From JAAAOH01 sp046540795 (lineage in GTDB: Bacteria > Spirochaetota > Spirochaetia > DSM-27196 > PWMO01): a DNA stretch of 22,657 bases. Numbering within the stretch: position 1 is the first letter of the stretch; every line of letters starts with the position of its first letter. The position numbers were made by a program, and so were the translations under genes. Positions 14,654-22,190 of the stretch are shown one piece after another. The DNA lies in NCBI GenBank assembly GCA_046540795.1, contig JBKHEN010000035.1, positions 1 to 22,657 of the forward strand, read 5' to 3'. Under the pieces are notes generated by a model that saw only the letters and a program-made list of their open reading frames with translations, searched no databases and was not told where the DNA came from.

Positions 14654-15541
14654 CTACAGCGCCCCCGCAAGGTGAAAGGCCACAGGGATCCAGAAGAACG
14701 AAAGAAACGTGGAGACCACCACCACGCTGCGTGCGTGCGACGGATCGGAGCCGAAGCGGACCGGAAGCACATAGGACATGACCGCCGCCGGCAACGCGGA
14801 GGCTACGATCACCACCACTCGGAGCTCTCCCTGGAGCCCGAGAATCCACGCCGCGAGCAGAGCCGCGGCCAGCCCACCGAAGAACCTGAGCACCACCCCT
14901 GCGACCATGTGCACATCGAGACGTATGCGTTGATGGGCAAGCGACGCACCGAGCGTAAACGCCGCAACCGGCGGCGCTGCATTGCCGGCGAATTCGAAGG
15001 ACGACAGCAACAATTCGGGCAACGGCACGTCGAGGAAACGCAGCAGGAATGCGGCCGCTAACGCCCACAGCATGGGAGAGGTCGCCACGCCTCGTAGCCC
15101 ACGGCTCGAAAACCCCCCGGCAGCCATGAAAATTCCCAGAGTAAACAGAAACATGGTGCTCACCTGGTCGTAGATGATTATCAAATTCATGGGGCCCGCC
15201 CCGCCCCACAACTGCATGAGCGGTATCCCCAGGAAACCGGAGTTCATGAACAGCACCGGTAATCCGAATGCCCGTCTGTCGACGCCGGTAAGGGCGGCAT
15301 ACGCAACGGTGACGAGAAGAAGCACCACGAGCACGATGATCGCCGCCGCCGCGAGCTGCCCGACGGCATCCGCGCTCACCCGCGAGCGGTAGAGAGCCTC
15401 AAAGATCAGAAGCGGCATGAAGAAGTCGGAGACCACCCGTACCAGCGTCTCCTCGGACAGGGTGAAAAACGAAGCCATGAAGAATCCACCGAGTATCAGC
15501 AGCACCAATGGCGACAAGATGCCTGCGACGACTGTAAACAT
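14654..15541 (-). CDS. AEC-family (auxin efflux carrier-like) transporter
   Basis: 295-residue membrane protein of PF03547, with about ten helices in two five-helix halves. The ATG at 15539-15541 is chosen for the strong GGGGAGGAG just upstream; an upstream in-frame start at 15577 would place the repeat region in the protein. Typical features are LVLLILGGFFMASFFTLSEE with VVSDFFMPLLIFEALY in the first half, the conserved GLPVLFMNSGFLGIPLMQLW segment, and in the second half TLGASLAHQRIRLDVH and LPAAVMSYVLPVRFG. Bacterial members export or import organic acids or other small anions; the substrate cannot be read from sequence. It has no clear phosphate link and may be a bystander. Confidence 0.9.
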   Translation of the reverse strand: MFTVVAGILSPLVLLILGGFFMASFFTLSEETLVRVVSDFFMPLLIFEALYRSRVSADAVGQLAAAAIIVLVVLLLVTVAYAALTGVDRRAFGLPVLFMNSGFLGIPLMQLWGGAGPMNLIIIYDQVSTMFLFTLGIFMAAGGFSSRGLRGVATSPMLWALAAAFLLRFLDVPLPELLLSSFEFAGNAAPPVAAFTLGASLAHQRIRLDVHMVAGVVLRFFGGLAAALLAAWILGLQGELRVVVIVASALPAAVMSYVLPVRFGSDPSHARSVVVVSTFLSFFWIPVAFHLAGAL

Positions 15542-15552
15542 GAGGTCTCCTC

Positions 15553-15576
15553 CCCGTGGAATCACCCGTGGAATCA
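15553..15576 (-). repeat. Two perfect 12-base tandem repeats in the AEC leader
   Basis: CCCGTGGAATCA on the plus strand occurs at 15553-15564 and 15565-15576, i.e. TGATTCCACGGG twice on the minus strand, directly upstream of the ribosome binding site. It may be an operator or a recent duplication. Confidence 0.9.
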
Positions 15577-15644
15577 AGGCCAGCCTATCGCAAACAACGC
15601 CTCTTGGCGAGAAGCTCCACTCTTCACAAATACTTCATGTTTCG

Positions 15645-15674
15645 TGGACAGAGCCTTAGCACGCATCGTGTAAA
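15645..15674 (+). promoter_or_regulatory. Candidate promoter of the small lipoprotein gene
   Basis: TGGACA at 15645-15650 and TGTAAA at 15669-15674 are separated by 18 bases, in an AT-rich stretch that is unusual for this window. The lipoprotein ATG lies 34 bases downstream. Confidence 0.35.
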
Positions 15675-15707
15675 TTAAAGATAACACTTTAGGCTAGGAG
15701 GGCCGTT

Positions 15708-15827
15708 ATGAAGAAGTTTGCATTGTTCCTTATTGTCCCGCTGCTGCTTGGTGTGGCACTCATGGGGTGCGAGCCTATCGACGAAGAGGAGCTCGAGGAA
15801 TCGGCACCGCAGGAAGAGGAAATGTAA
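15708..15827 (+). CDS. 39-residue acidic lipoprotein
   Basis: Short gene with an excellent start: AGGAGGG ends eight bases before the ATG at 15708. The protein begins MKKFALFLIVPLLLGVALMG followed by Cys21, a clear signal peptide with lipobox LMGC. After lipidation only about 18 further residues remain, EPIDEEELEESAPQEEEM, which are strongly acidic (ten Glu/Asp). It is likely a lipid-anchored peptide on the outside of the inner membrane or on the outer membrane. A hairpin and an intrinsic terminator follow, so it is a single-gene transcription unit. No homologous family is recognised. The acidic tail could bind divalent cations or interact with a neighbour's envelope protein; both are speculation. 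Confidence 0.8.
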   Translation: MKKFALFLIVPLLLGVALMGCEPIDEEELEESAPQEEEM

Positions 15828-15836
15828 CAGCGGTGA

Positions 15837-15867
15837 GGTAACCGGGCAACCCAAGGTTGCGGTTACC
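15837..15867 (+). other. Hairpin just downstream of the lipoprotein gene
   Basis: GGTAACCG at 15837-15844 pairs with CGGTTACC at 15860-15867, and inner CAACC (15847-15851) with GGTTG (15855-15859), with a two-base GG bulge and CAA loop. No T-run follows. It may stabilise the lipoprotein mRNA end or act together with the terminator just downstream. Confidence 0.6.
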
Positions 15868-15881
15868 ATTACTCCACAGGG

Positions 15882-15929
15882 ACGGGCGCGGTCGCCGGCG
15901 AATCAGTCGGGCCGCGCCCGTTGTTTTTG
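15882..15929 (+). terminator. Intrinsic terminator after the lipoprotein gene
   Basis: ACGGGCGCGG (15882-15891) pairs perfectly with CCGCGCCCGT (15912-15921), a 10-pair GC-rich stem, followed directly by TTGTTTTT (15921-15928). It is the clearest Rho-independent terminator in the window and separates the lipoprotein unit from the polyphosphate operon. Confidence 0.85.
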
Positions 15930-16000
15930 TGCGTTCACTTCGCCCGGGAACGGACACGGCCTCCCGGGGCCGCGTGACTTGCCGCAGGTGAGTGCATCCG

Positions 16001-16015
16001 TTAGCATAATGTTAA
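16001..16015 (+). promoter_or_regulatory. Pho-box-like direct repeat and -10 element before the polyphosphate operon
   Basis: TTAGCA at 16001 and TTAACA at 16012 are repeated with an 11-base period; TTAACA equals the Bacillus PhoP half-site consensus as I remember it. CATAAT at 16005-16010 can serve as a -10 element, with no good -35 match. The 14-base string starting at 16001 matches the DUF47-pit upstream site at 11 of 14 positions. Confidence 0.4.
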
Positions 16016-16039
16016 CACAACGGATTGAACGAGGATCTC

Positions 16040-16717
16040 GTGAACAGACTCAGCAGCATCGTACTCGTGCCTTCGGATGAAATGATCAATTTTATTATCT
16101 CGCTGATCCTGGCGGTGGGGCTCGGGCTAGCTATTGCAACAGTCTATCGTTACACGCACCGAGGAATGAACTACGAAAGCAGCTTTCTCTCGACTCTCGT
16201 GCTGCTTACCCCGATCGTGACGCTGGTGATGTTTTTCATTCAGGGGGACCTGGTGCTTTCACTGGGCCTAGTGGGGTCGCTGTCGATCATACGCTTCCGC
16301 ACGCCCATCAAGGACACTCGCGATATGGTGTTCCTGTTCTGGGCCATCGTCACCGGCCTCGGCTGCGGCACGCTGCACTGGACCCTCTCAATCCTCGCGA
16401 CCATCTTCATGTCGCTGCTTCTGGCCGTGTTTTATCTCTTGAGGTACGGGCGACAACTCCATGTCGAGTATATTCTGGTCCTTTCCGGTGTCGCCCCCTA
16501 TGACTATGAGGGGCTTGAGGAAATGGTGAACGACACGGGGGCGCAGGTGCAACTGCGCAGCCACGAGGTGGACGGGGAGAACTGGGAGCTTACATACGAG
16601 TTCCGATTCGATCGGCAACTGGAGCCGCGTATTCAACGCCTCGTTGAGGCCGCTCGAGAAGTCCGCGGGGTCAATAAGATTTCGCTTCTGACGCCGCAGT
16701 TGACACTGCCGATGTAA
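16040..16717 (+). CDS. DUF4956 membrane protein, partner of the polyphosphate polymerase
   Basis: 225 residues. The GTG at 16040 is chosen because GAGG lies five bases upstream; a TTG at 16025 is in frame but lacks a binding site. About four membrane helices: residues 16-37, 49-69, 97-115 and 117-137. The strongest family mark is LVGSLSIIRFRTPIKDTRDM at about 78-97, a basic loop followed by FLFWAIVTGLGCG. The C-terminal 80 residues are soluble and look ferredoxin-like (VLSGVAPYDYEGLEEMVNDT). DUF4956 (PF16316) has no established biochemical role that I know of; its genes often lie beside VTC-domain genes. Here the VTC gene follows after 11 bases. Inference: it supplies the membrane part that bacterial VTC proteins lack, for anchoring or polyphosphate passage. 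Confidence 0.88.
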   Translation: MNRLSSIVLVPSDEMINFIISLILAVGLGLAIATVYRYTHRGMNYESSFLSTLVLLTPIVTLVMFFIQGDLVLSLGLVGSLSIIRFRTPIKDTRDMVFLFWAIVTGLGCGTLHWTLSILATIFMSLLLAVFYLLRYGRQLHVEYILVLSGVAPYDYEGLEEMVNDTGAQVQLRSHEVDGENWELTYEFRFDRQLEPRIQRLVEAAREVRGVNKISLLTPQLTLPM

Positions 16718-16728
16718 AGGAACCCCCG

Positions 16729-17454
16729 ATGAGAAGCACGTCACGCTTCGAGCGAAAGTACCGCCTGAGTGTAGCCGACTACTTTCGTGTGCGAAACACG
16801 GTACGGGCGTTCATGCAACCTGATCATTATACCCGCCAGTGCGGCGGCCAATATCTGGTCCACAGCCTGTACTACGACACGCACGATTACCGTGCTTTCC
16901 AGGAGCGTTACGACGGAGATTACGGGCGGATTAAGCTCCGAATACGCGTCTACACCAACTCTCCTTGCAGGGAGCCGGCGGTGCGTGCGGAGCTCAAGAC
17001 CAAGAAGGGCTCACTCATGGAGAAGCACAGCTCCTTTGCGTCCTTCCGGCAATACGTGCACTTCTGCAAACACGGCAGTTGGGACAGCCCGGACGATCCG
17101 GTTCTCGTGGAGTTCGAGCGATTGATGAGGGCAAGAAACCTCGAGCCCACCCTTCTGGTGCAATACCGTCGGGAGGGATACCGGGCGAGGGACGGCCTGC
17201 ATTCGGTCCGGCTTACCCTCGACCACAACGTGCATAGCACGCGTGCTCGCGAGCTCTTTCCAAGAGATCACGTGCTCAAGCCGCATCGGCCCAGGCACAT
17301 TGTCCTCGAGATCAAGACCGCTCGTCGAGAGGAACCGGAGTGGCTGCGCGGTATCATACGGCGGCACTCCCTCAAAGCAGAGCCCAATAGCAAGTACGTA
17401 CAGGGCATTGAGATCATCCGCCCGCATATGGTCACGGAGCACGGCCCGGTATGA
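16729..17454 (+). CDS. VTC-domain polyphosphate polymerase
   Basis: 241-residue soluble protein with the VTC/TTM tunnel fold (PF09359), which in yeast Vtc4 makes polyphosphate from ATP. Motifs in order: SRFERKYRL (5-13), the nucleotide-binding entry; HSLYYDTHDY (45-54); GRIKLRIRVY (67-76) with basic tunnel residues; RAELKTKKGSLMEKH (about 88-102), the conserved ELK plus catalytic-type lysines; FERLMRARNLEPTLLVQYRR; RLTLDHNV; VLEIKTARREEPEWL, a second acidic metal-binding strand; and NSKYVQGIEI at the end. AAGGAA precedes the ATG. It has no membrane segment, unlike eukaryotic VTC complexes, and sits between DUF4956 and CotH genes; its stop overlaps the next start as ATGA. Confidence 0.92.
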   Translation: MRSTSRFERKYRLSVADYFRVRNTVRAFMQPDHYTRQCGGQYLVHSLYYDTHDYRAFQERYDGDYGRIKLRIRVYTNSPCREPAVRAELKTKKGSLMEKHSSFASFRQYVHFCKHGSWDSPDDPVLVEFERLMRARNLEPTLLVQYRREGYRARDGLHSVRLTLDHNVHSTRARELFPRDHVLKPHRPRHIVLEIKTARREEPEWLRGIIRRHSLKAEPNSKYVQGIEIIRPHMVTEHGPV

Positions 17455-20400
17455 GCCCCGATCCCCTCAAGCGTATTCGAAGAATGGCCGCCGTTTCCGC
17501 AACGGCTCTCGTCGTCGTGGTGGCCGGGTATCTCGTTCTGTACCTCGATAGCCGCACCATGGAGTTCTCCGATCCCGCTATGGAAGAGGCCGTTTCCCGG
17601 GCGATCGAAGGGGAGATAGGGGAAGTGCATAGGAGCGATCTGGAAGAGCTCACTCACCTCGACGCCTCGGGTGCGGGGATAACCGATCTCTCCGACATCG
17701 CCCTCATGCCGAACCTCCGCTCCCTCGATCTCTCACGAAACGATCCGCACTCCCTCGCTCCCCTCACCCGGCTCCGTCATCTGGAAGAGCTGCGTATCGG
17801 GGGTATGGACATGCGCTCGGCCTCCGAGCGCGAGCTGGCGGAACTCCGCCACCTTCGAAATCTCCGGCGGCTCCACCTCGACAATAACCCGGAGCTTCAC
17901 GATATCGAAGCTCTTACCGAATTCGATTCACTTCGCTCACTCTCCCTGCGAAACACGGATGTATCCGAACTCGCCCCGATCGTACGACTTGCGCGGCTTC
18001 GGGAGCTCGACCTACGGGAGACAAGCCTGTCTCGGGCAAGTCTCACCCCGCTCACCCGCCTCGGCGCTCTCGAACGCCTCAACCTGCGCGGGGCGGGCGT
18101 TCGCGACATTGCCCCTCTCGGCGATCTCACCGGGTTGCGTTACCTCAATCTCCATTCCAACCCCGGAATCGAGTCGCTCGAACCGCTGCGGGAGCTTACG
18201 CGCCTCGAGACGCTCATTCTGAGGAACGTACCGATCGAGGAAGACCTCGAGGTGATAGCGGACATGCGAAACTTGAGAAGGCTGAACATTCGCAACACCG
18301 GTGTGCGCGAGCTCGACGTCCTTGCCGACCTGATGGCGGCGGGTGCGCTACAGGACGATCCCGACGGCGGTATCCGTGCGGAAGTGGACATTCGCGATAA
18401 CCCGATTGCCGGAAGTTCGGCGGAGGGGCCTTCAGGATACGATCCCCTCAGGCCGTACTGGGAACACATATCGGCGCGCTATCCCGAACGCCTTCCCCGG
18501 GCCCCGACCGGCGAGGTCGTCATCAACGAAGTGATGACCTCCAACGGGACGACGCTGTCGGATCGTCGAGACGAGTATCCGGATTGGGTAGAGCTTTACA
18601 ATCCGGGAGATGCGCCGGTCGACCTCAGCGGCTACTTCCTCTCCTCCGATCCCGATGAGCCGGAGATGTTTCGATTCCCTGAAGGAACACGGCTGGAAGC
18701 GGGCGAGTACCTCATTGTGTTCGCTTCCGGAGCGGAGGATTCCGCTACCCCGTCGGCTTCGGATCTCGCGGAAGACGCAGCCGAGTTACACGCCGGCTTT
18801 GCGCTGTCCTCAGACGGCGACACGGTCGTCCTAACCGAAAGCGACGGATCCACTACCGTCAGCGAAGCGCAGGTACCGCAGATCCCGCGCGATATGAGCT
18901 ACGGGCGCCGGGGAGATGGGGTTGAAGGGGGAGATTGGGCCGTGTACGTGGACCCTACCCCGGGGCAATCTAACGCCGACGCCCCGACGCACCAACCGGT
19001 GTCCTTCTCGGAGGGTGCAGGCTTCTTCGAAACGCCCTTTGATCTCGAGCTCTCGGTAGATGACGAAGGCGTGGAGATCTATTACACCCTCGACGGCTCG
19101 CCTCCGGATCCCGAGGCTGCCGGAGGCATCCGGACGTACCGTTATCGCGACCATGAAACAGGGCGGTTTCACATCGGCATCACTCGGACGTTTCGCTATC
19201 GAGGACCGATCTCCATTCCCTCTTCCGGCCGGCTGCAAGAGGAGCCTCGTACGCCGACCCTTCTTGCCGAAATCCCGACCACCGTACCTGAGGCGGAATT
19301 CTGGGACTGGCAACGTCCGGCAGATCCCGGCTTCCGCGCCACCGTGGTGCGTGCGGTCGCATATGACGGGGACGAATACCGAAGCCGGGTCCATAGCGGA
19401 TCCTATTTCGTGCACCCCGACGCCGAGCGGGCTTTCCCGCTCGGCGTTGTATCAATCTCCGCGGATCCGCGAGATTTTTTCTCCTATGAGCGCGGGATAT
19501 ACGTTCCCGGCTTGATCTACGATTCGGAAAGCGAGGCTCGAGTCGAGAGCGCAGCCTCCGCCGCGGAGCCGCACGGCCCGAACGCATCGCGCAGCACCTC
19601 ACCGACCGGTGAGGGAACGAGGGACACAGGGACAGGGGCGGGGCCGGGGGCGTGGATGAGCCTCCCGGCAAACTACGGAGAGCGCTACGAGGCGCCTTCT
19701 CACATCGAGTTTTTCGAGCCCGACGGCTACCGCGCCCTGAGCCAAGATGCGGGCGTACGCGTGCACGGCTCATGGTCCCGCGCCCATCCGTTGAAATCTC
19801 TGCGGCTTTACGCGCGAAAGGACTACGATCGGCAGGGCTATTTCGATTATCCGCTTTTCCCCGGCGCTACGCGGCAGGGCTCGCATGAAGCGGTTACCGC
19901 GTATAAGCGGCTTCTGCTGCGCAGCGGCCAGAGCCTGTTTCGCAGCCATTTACAGGACGGGATCATCCACGACCACGTGCGACCCCACGTCGACGTGGAT
20001 CTCCTCGATTACCGCCCCGTCGTTCACTTCATAAACGGAGAATACTGGGGCCTCAAGAATCTGCGCGAGCGATTCGACCGGTTCTACCTGGAGTCCAATT
20101 ACGGGCTCGACCCCGAGGAGGTCGTGATCCTCGAGCGGGGGCTGGGGCTGGAGTTCCTCGTTGACGAGGGGCGCCCCGGTGATGCCGAGCCGTTCAACCG
20201 GCTCCGGGCTTATGTTGCCGAGCACGATATCTCCGAGGAAGAACACTATCACTACGTTCGCTCGCGGATGGATGTCGACAGCTTCATAGACTACAACATC
20301 GTGCGCATATTCTCGGGCGATTTCGACGGCGTCAACAAACACGTCGCCGTATGGCGGCGCCGGGGCGAGGCGGATCCCGACGCGCGGCCAGGCCACGACG

Positions 20401-21212
20401 GGCGTTGGCGCTGGCACACGTGGGACTTCGACAACGCGCTCATGTTCACAGAAGACGATGCCATGAACTACTACGCGAACGATCGCACACTCGCTGAGCA
20501 CCGGCAGGCCATGTGGGATGACTTCGCCGAGGTGGGAGTTGACGCGGGCAGGCTGGCTCCGGGGGAGCGCTGGCCACGCCTTGCGTTACCCGCGACCCGC
20601 GATCACCGCTACACGATCCTCATCGATGGGCTCATGGACAACGAGTCGTTTCGTCACCGCTTTATCAATCGCTTCGCCGACCTCCTGAACTCCGTCTACC
20701 GGCCGGAGGTCCATGCCGAGGCAATCGAAGAGGCGGCGTCGCGTATCGAGCCCGAGATGCGGCGGCACATCGCTCGTTGGGGCTATCCCGCCTCCCTCGG
20801 GTACTGGCGCTCTCAGGTGGAAGATCACCTGGAGTTTGTCCGCAAACGCCCGACCTTTCAGCGAGAGCACATGCTGGATTACTTCCGCGATCGGGGGCAC
20901 GATACGGGGCGCGTAGCCCCCCTAGCTATCGAGCTGCCCGAGCGTGGCGGCACCGTACGCGTAAACACGCTCCTTCTCGACGAGGAAACGCCGGGGGCAG
21001 AGCCCGGCACCCTATGGCGGGGCTTTTACTTCACGGGGGTTCCCATCGAAGTCGAGGCAATCCCCGACGCGGGCTTCACCTTCGAGCGATGGGAAGGCGA
21101 GGTACCGCAGCGGCAACAGAGGCGTCAGAGACAACAGACCGACGCCGGTTCACGGCTCGAGCTCGATTTCGATCGCGGACGACTGCTCCGTCCGGTGTTT
21201 GCGAGAGAGTAG
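17451..21212 (+). CDS. Membrane-anchored multidomain CotH-type kinase with LRR and lamin-tail domains
   Basis: 1253 residues; the ATG overlaps the VTC stop. Domains: signal anchor (about 13-30, ATALVVVVAGYLVLYL); roughly ten internalin-like leucine-rich repeats (about 57-315, units such as LRSLDLSRND and LERLNLRGAG); lamin-tail domain (about 353-500, GEVVINEVMTSNG, DWVELYNPGDAPVDLSGYFL); chitobiase C-terminal-like domain (about 520-660, EIYYTLDGSPPDP); a Ser/Gly-rich insert (about 690-735); CotH kinase domain (about 745-1160); and a C-terminal InlB-type repeat (AIPDAGFTFERWEGEV). In the kinase part Lys782 (HPLKSLRL), NGEYWGLKNLRERFD, Asp959/Asn962 (SGDFDGVNKH) and Asp992-Asp994 (WDFDN) correspond to the ATP-binding and catalytic positions of CotH, so it looks active. 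It should face outside the inner membrane. CotH of Bacillus phosphorylates coat proteins; the target here is unknown. Confidence 0.9.
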   Translation: MSPDPLKRIRRMAAVSATALVVVVAGYLVLYLDSRTMEFSDPAMEEAVSRAIEGEIGEVHRSDLEELTHLDASGAGITDLSDIALMPNLRSLDLSRNDPHSLAPLTRLRHLEELRIGGMDMRSASERELAELRHLRNLRRLHLDNNPELHDIEALTEFDSLRSLSLRNTDVSELAPIVRLARLRELDLRETSLSRASLTPLTRLGALERLNLRGAGVRDIAPLGDLTGLRYLNLHSNPGIESLEPLRELTRLETLILRNVPIEEDLEVIADMRNLRRLNIRNTGVRELDVLADLMAAGALQDDPDGGIRAEVDIRDNPIAGSSAEGPSGYDPLRPYWEHISARYPERLPRAPTGEVVINEVMTSNGTTLSDRRDEYPDWVELYNPGDAPVDLSGYFLSSDPDEPEMFRFPEGTRLEAGEYLIVFASGAEDSATPSASDLAEDAAELHAGFALSSDGDTVVLTESDGSTTVSEAQVPQIPRDMSYGRRGDGVEGGDWAVYVDPTPGQSNADAPTHQPVSFSEGAGFFETPFDLELSVDDEGVEIYYTLDGSPPDPEAAGGIRTYRYRDHETGRFHIGITRTFRYRGPISIPSSGRLQEEPRTPTLLAEIPTTVPEAEFWDWQRPADPGFRATVVRAVAYDGDEYRSRVHSGSYFVHPDAERAFPLGVVSISADPRDFFSYERGIYVPGLIYDSESEARVESAASAAEPHGPNASRSTSPTGEGTRDTGTGAGPGAWMSLPANYGERYEAPSHIEFFEPDGYRALSQDAGVRVHGSWSRAHPLKSLRLYARKDYDRQGYFDYPLFPGATRQGSHEAVTAYKRLLLRSGQSLFRSHLQDGIIHDHVRPHVDVDLLDYRPVVHFINGEYWGLKNLRERFDRFYLESNYGLDPEEVVILERGLGLEFLVDEGRPGDAEPFNRLRAYVAEHDISEEEHYHYVRSRMDVDSFIDYNIVRIFSGDFDGVNKHVAVWRRRGEADPDARPGHDGRWRWHTWDFDNALMFTEDDAMNYYANDRTLAEHRQAMWDDFAEVGVDAGRLAPGERWPRLALPATRDHRYTILIDGLMDNESFRHRFINRFADLLNSVYRPEVHAEAIEEAASRIEPEMRRHIARWGYPASLGYWRSQVEDHLEFVRKRPTFQREHMLDYFRDRGHDTGRVAPLAIELPERGGTVRVNTLLLDEETPGAEPGTLWRGFYFTGVPIEVEAIPDAGFTFERWEGEVPQRQQRRQRQQTDAGSRLELDFDRGRLLRPVFARE

Positions 21213-21231
21213 CCGAGCGCAGAAGTCGTCG

Positions 21232-21253
21232 GGCCGGGCTAACCGGTCCGGCC
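21232..21253. terminator. Weak hairpin between convergent CotH and TauE genes
   Basis: GGCCGG (21232-21237) pairs with CCGGCC (21248-21253) with a ten-base loop, in the 150-base gap after the CotH stop. No T-run. The rest of the gap holds three CTGTCG copies (21255-21272) and nothing else recognisable. Confidence 0.3.
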
Positions 21254-21254
21254 A

Positions 21255-21272
21255 CTGTCGCTGTCGCTGTCG
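21255..21272. repeat. CTGTCG hexamer repeated three times
   Basis: Three perfect tandem copies in non-coding sequence between two convergent genes. Probably a slippage product; no function is apparent. Confidence 0.85.
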
Positions 21273-21362
21273 GCGTTGGTGCTGCCGACGCGGCGTTCCG
21301 GCGGCCTGCCGCGGCCCGCGTTGCCCATCGCCCATCCTCCGCCGCGCATGGCGACACAGTCT

Positions 21363-22130
21363 TCAGTTCACCATCACCAACACGCCCGCACAGGCAAGGA
21401 TCACCAGCAGCGCCATGCGTAGCACCTGCCTCGGCACACGATTGACATTGCGCGCGCCTATGGCGGCGCCGAGAAGCACCCCGGGGACCAGTCCCACAAG
21501 TGCCTGCCATTCCACATTCCCCCTGCTTATGTGGGCAACAGCGGCAACCAGTAACGAAACCGTCGAGACCACGCTGGTCGTTCCAACCGCCTGAGGCCCC
21601 GGCAGTTTCAGCACCATGATGAAGGCGATGACGATGATGGACCCGGAAATGCTCGTTGCCCCCATGAGAGCGCCGAGAACTAGGCCGAGGAAGGGGGACA
21701 CGTAGAGCTTCCACGGCGGCAGGTACAGATCATGCGGTTGGGGACGAAGAATCACGTAGCGGTAGAAGAGCACGATTACCGAGACGACGATCACGACCCC
21801 GATGACCGATTCCAGCGGAACGACCGCGTTGATCTCTTGGGCGTAGCGAGCCGTCAAATAGGCCGCGGGCACGGCAGGGATCGCAAACCACACGGCGATC
21901 GCTGTCACCACGTTAAGCTCACGATAGTGCTGCACGGCTCCGGAGAGCATCATGGCGAAACCCGCCGTGGTCATGGTCCCCACCGCGAGAACCGGCGGCA
22001 ATCCGAAGAGTATGATGAGTCCCGGGGTGCCGAGCAACGCGGTGCCTATTGCCGTGAATCCCACGACCAGCCCGACCGTGAGCCCCCAACCTGCGTATGC
22101 AAGCGCAAGAAGAATGTATTCGACCTCCAT
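21363..22130 (-). CDS. TauE/SafE-family membrane permease
   Basis: 255 residues, about eight membrane helices in two repeated halves (PF01925). The first half starts LALAYAGWGLTVGLVVGFTA and holds GTALLGTPGLIILFGLPPVL; the second half has SPFLGLVLGALMGATSISGS, the family-typical GxxxGxxSGxxG-like helix, and GPQAVGTTSVVSTVSLLVAA. The ATG at 22128-22130 has GGAG closely upstream. Members export sulfite, sulfoacetate or other organosulfur anions, and many are of unknown substrate. It does not belong obviously to the phosphate set. The gene upstream on this strand ends only 49 bases away, so the two may be cotranscribed. Confidence 0.88.
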   Translation of the reverse strand: MEVEYILLALAYAGWGLTVGLVVGFTAIGTALLGTPGLIILFGLPPVLAVGTMTTAGFAMMLSGAVQHYRELNVVTAIAVWFAIPAVPAAYLTARYAQEINAVVPLESVIGVVIVVSVIVLFYRYVILRPQPHDLYLPPWKLYVSPFLGLVLGALMGATSISGSIIVIAFIMVLKLPGPQAVGTTSVVSTVSLLVAAVAHISRGNVEWQALVGLVPGVLLGAAIGARNVNRVPRQVLRMALLVILACAGVLVMVN

Positions 22131-22148
22131 GTCTCCGCTCTTTTCCTT

Positions 22149-22190
22149 CCTATCCTTCCTACCGCCGGGCCTATCCTTCCTACCGCCGGG
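22149..22190. repeat. 21-base perfect tandem duplication at a gene end
   Basis: The unit starting CCTATCCTTCCTACC and ending GCCGGG lies at 22149-22169 and again at 22170-22190 with no mismatch. The second copy contains the TAG stop (22180-22182, minus strand) of the partial gene; the first copy lies in the leader of the TauE gene. On the minus strand each unit carries AGGAAGGA, which resembles a ribosome binding site. Confidence 0.95.

Noticed and set aside
14523..15209. Minus-strand open frame overlapping the AEC gene in another frame
   Set aside because: The AEC frame shows the membrane helices and family motifs; the other frame is Arg/Gly-rich and lacks a convincing start.
16025..16039. 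TTG start for the DUF4956 protein
   Set aside because: No binding site precedes it, while GAGG is well placed before the GTG at 16040.
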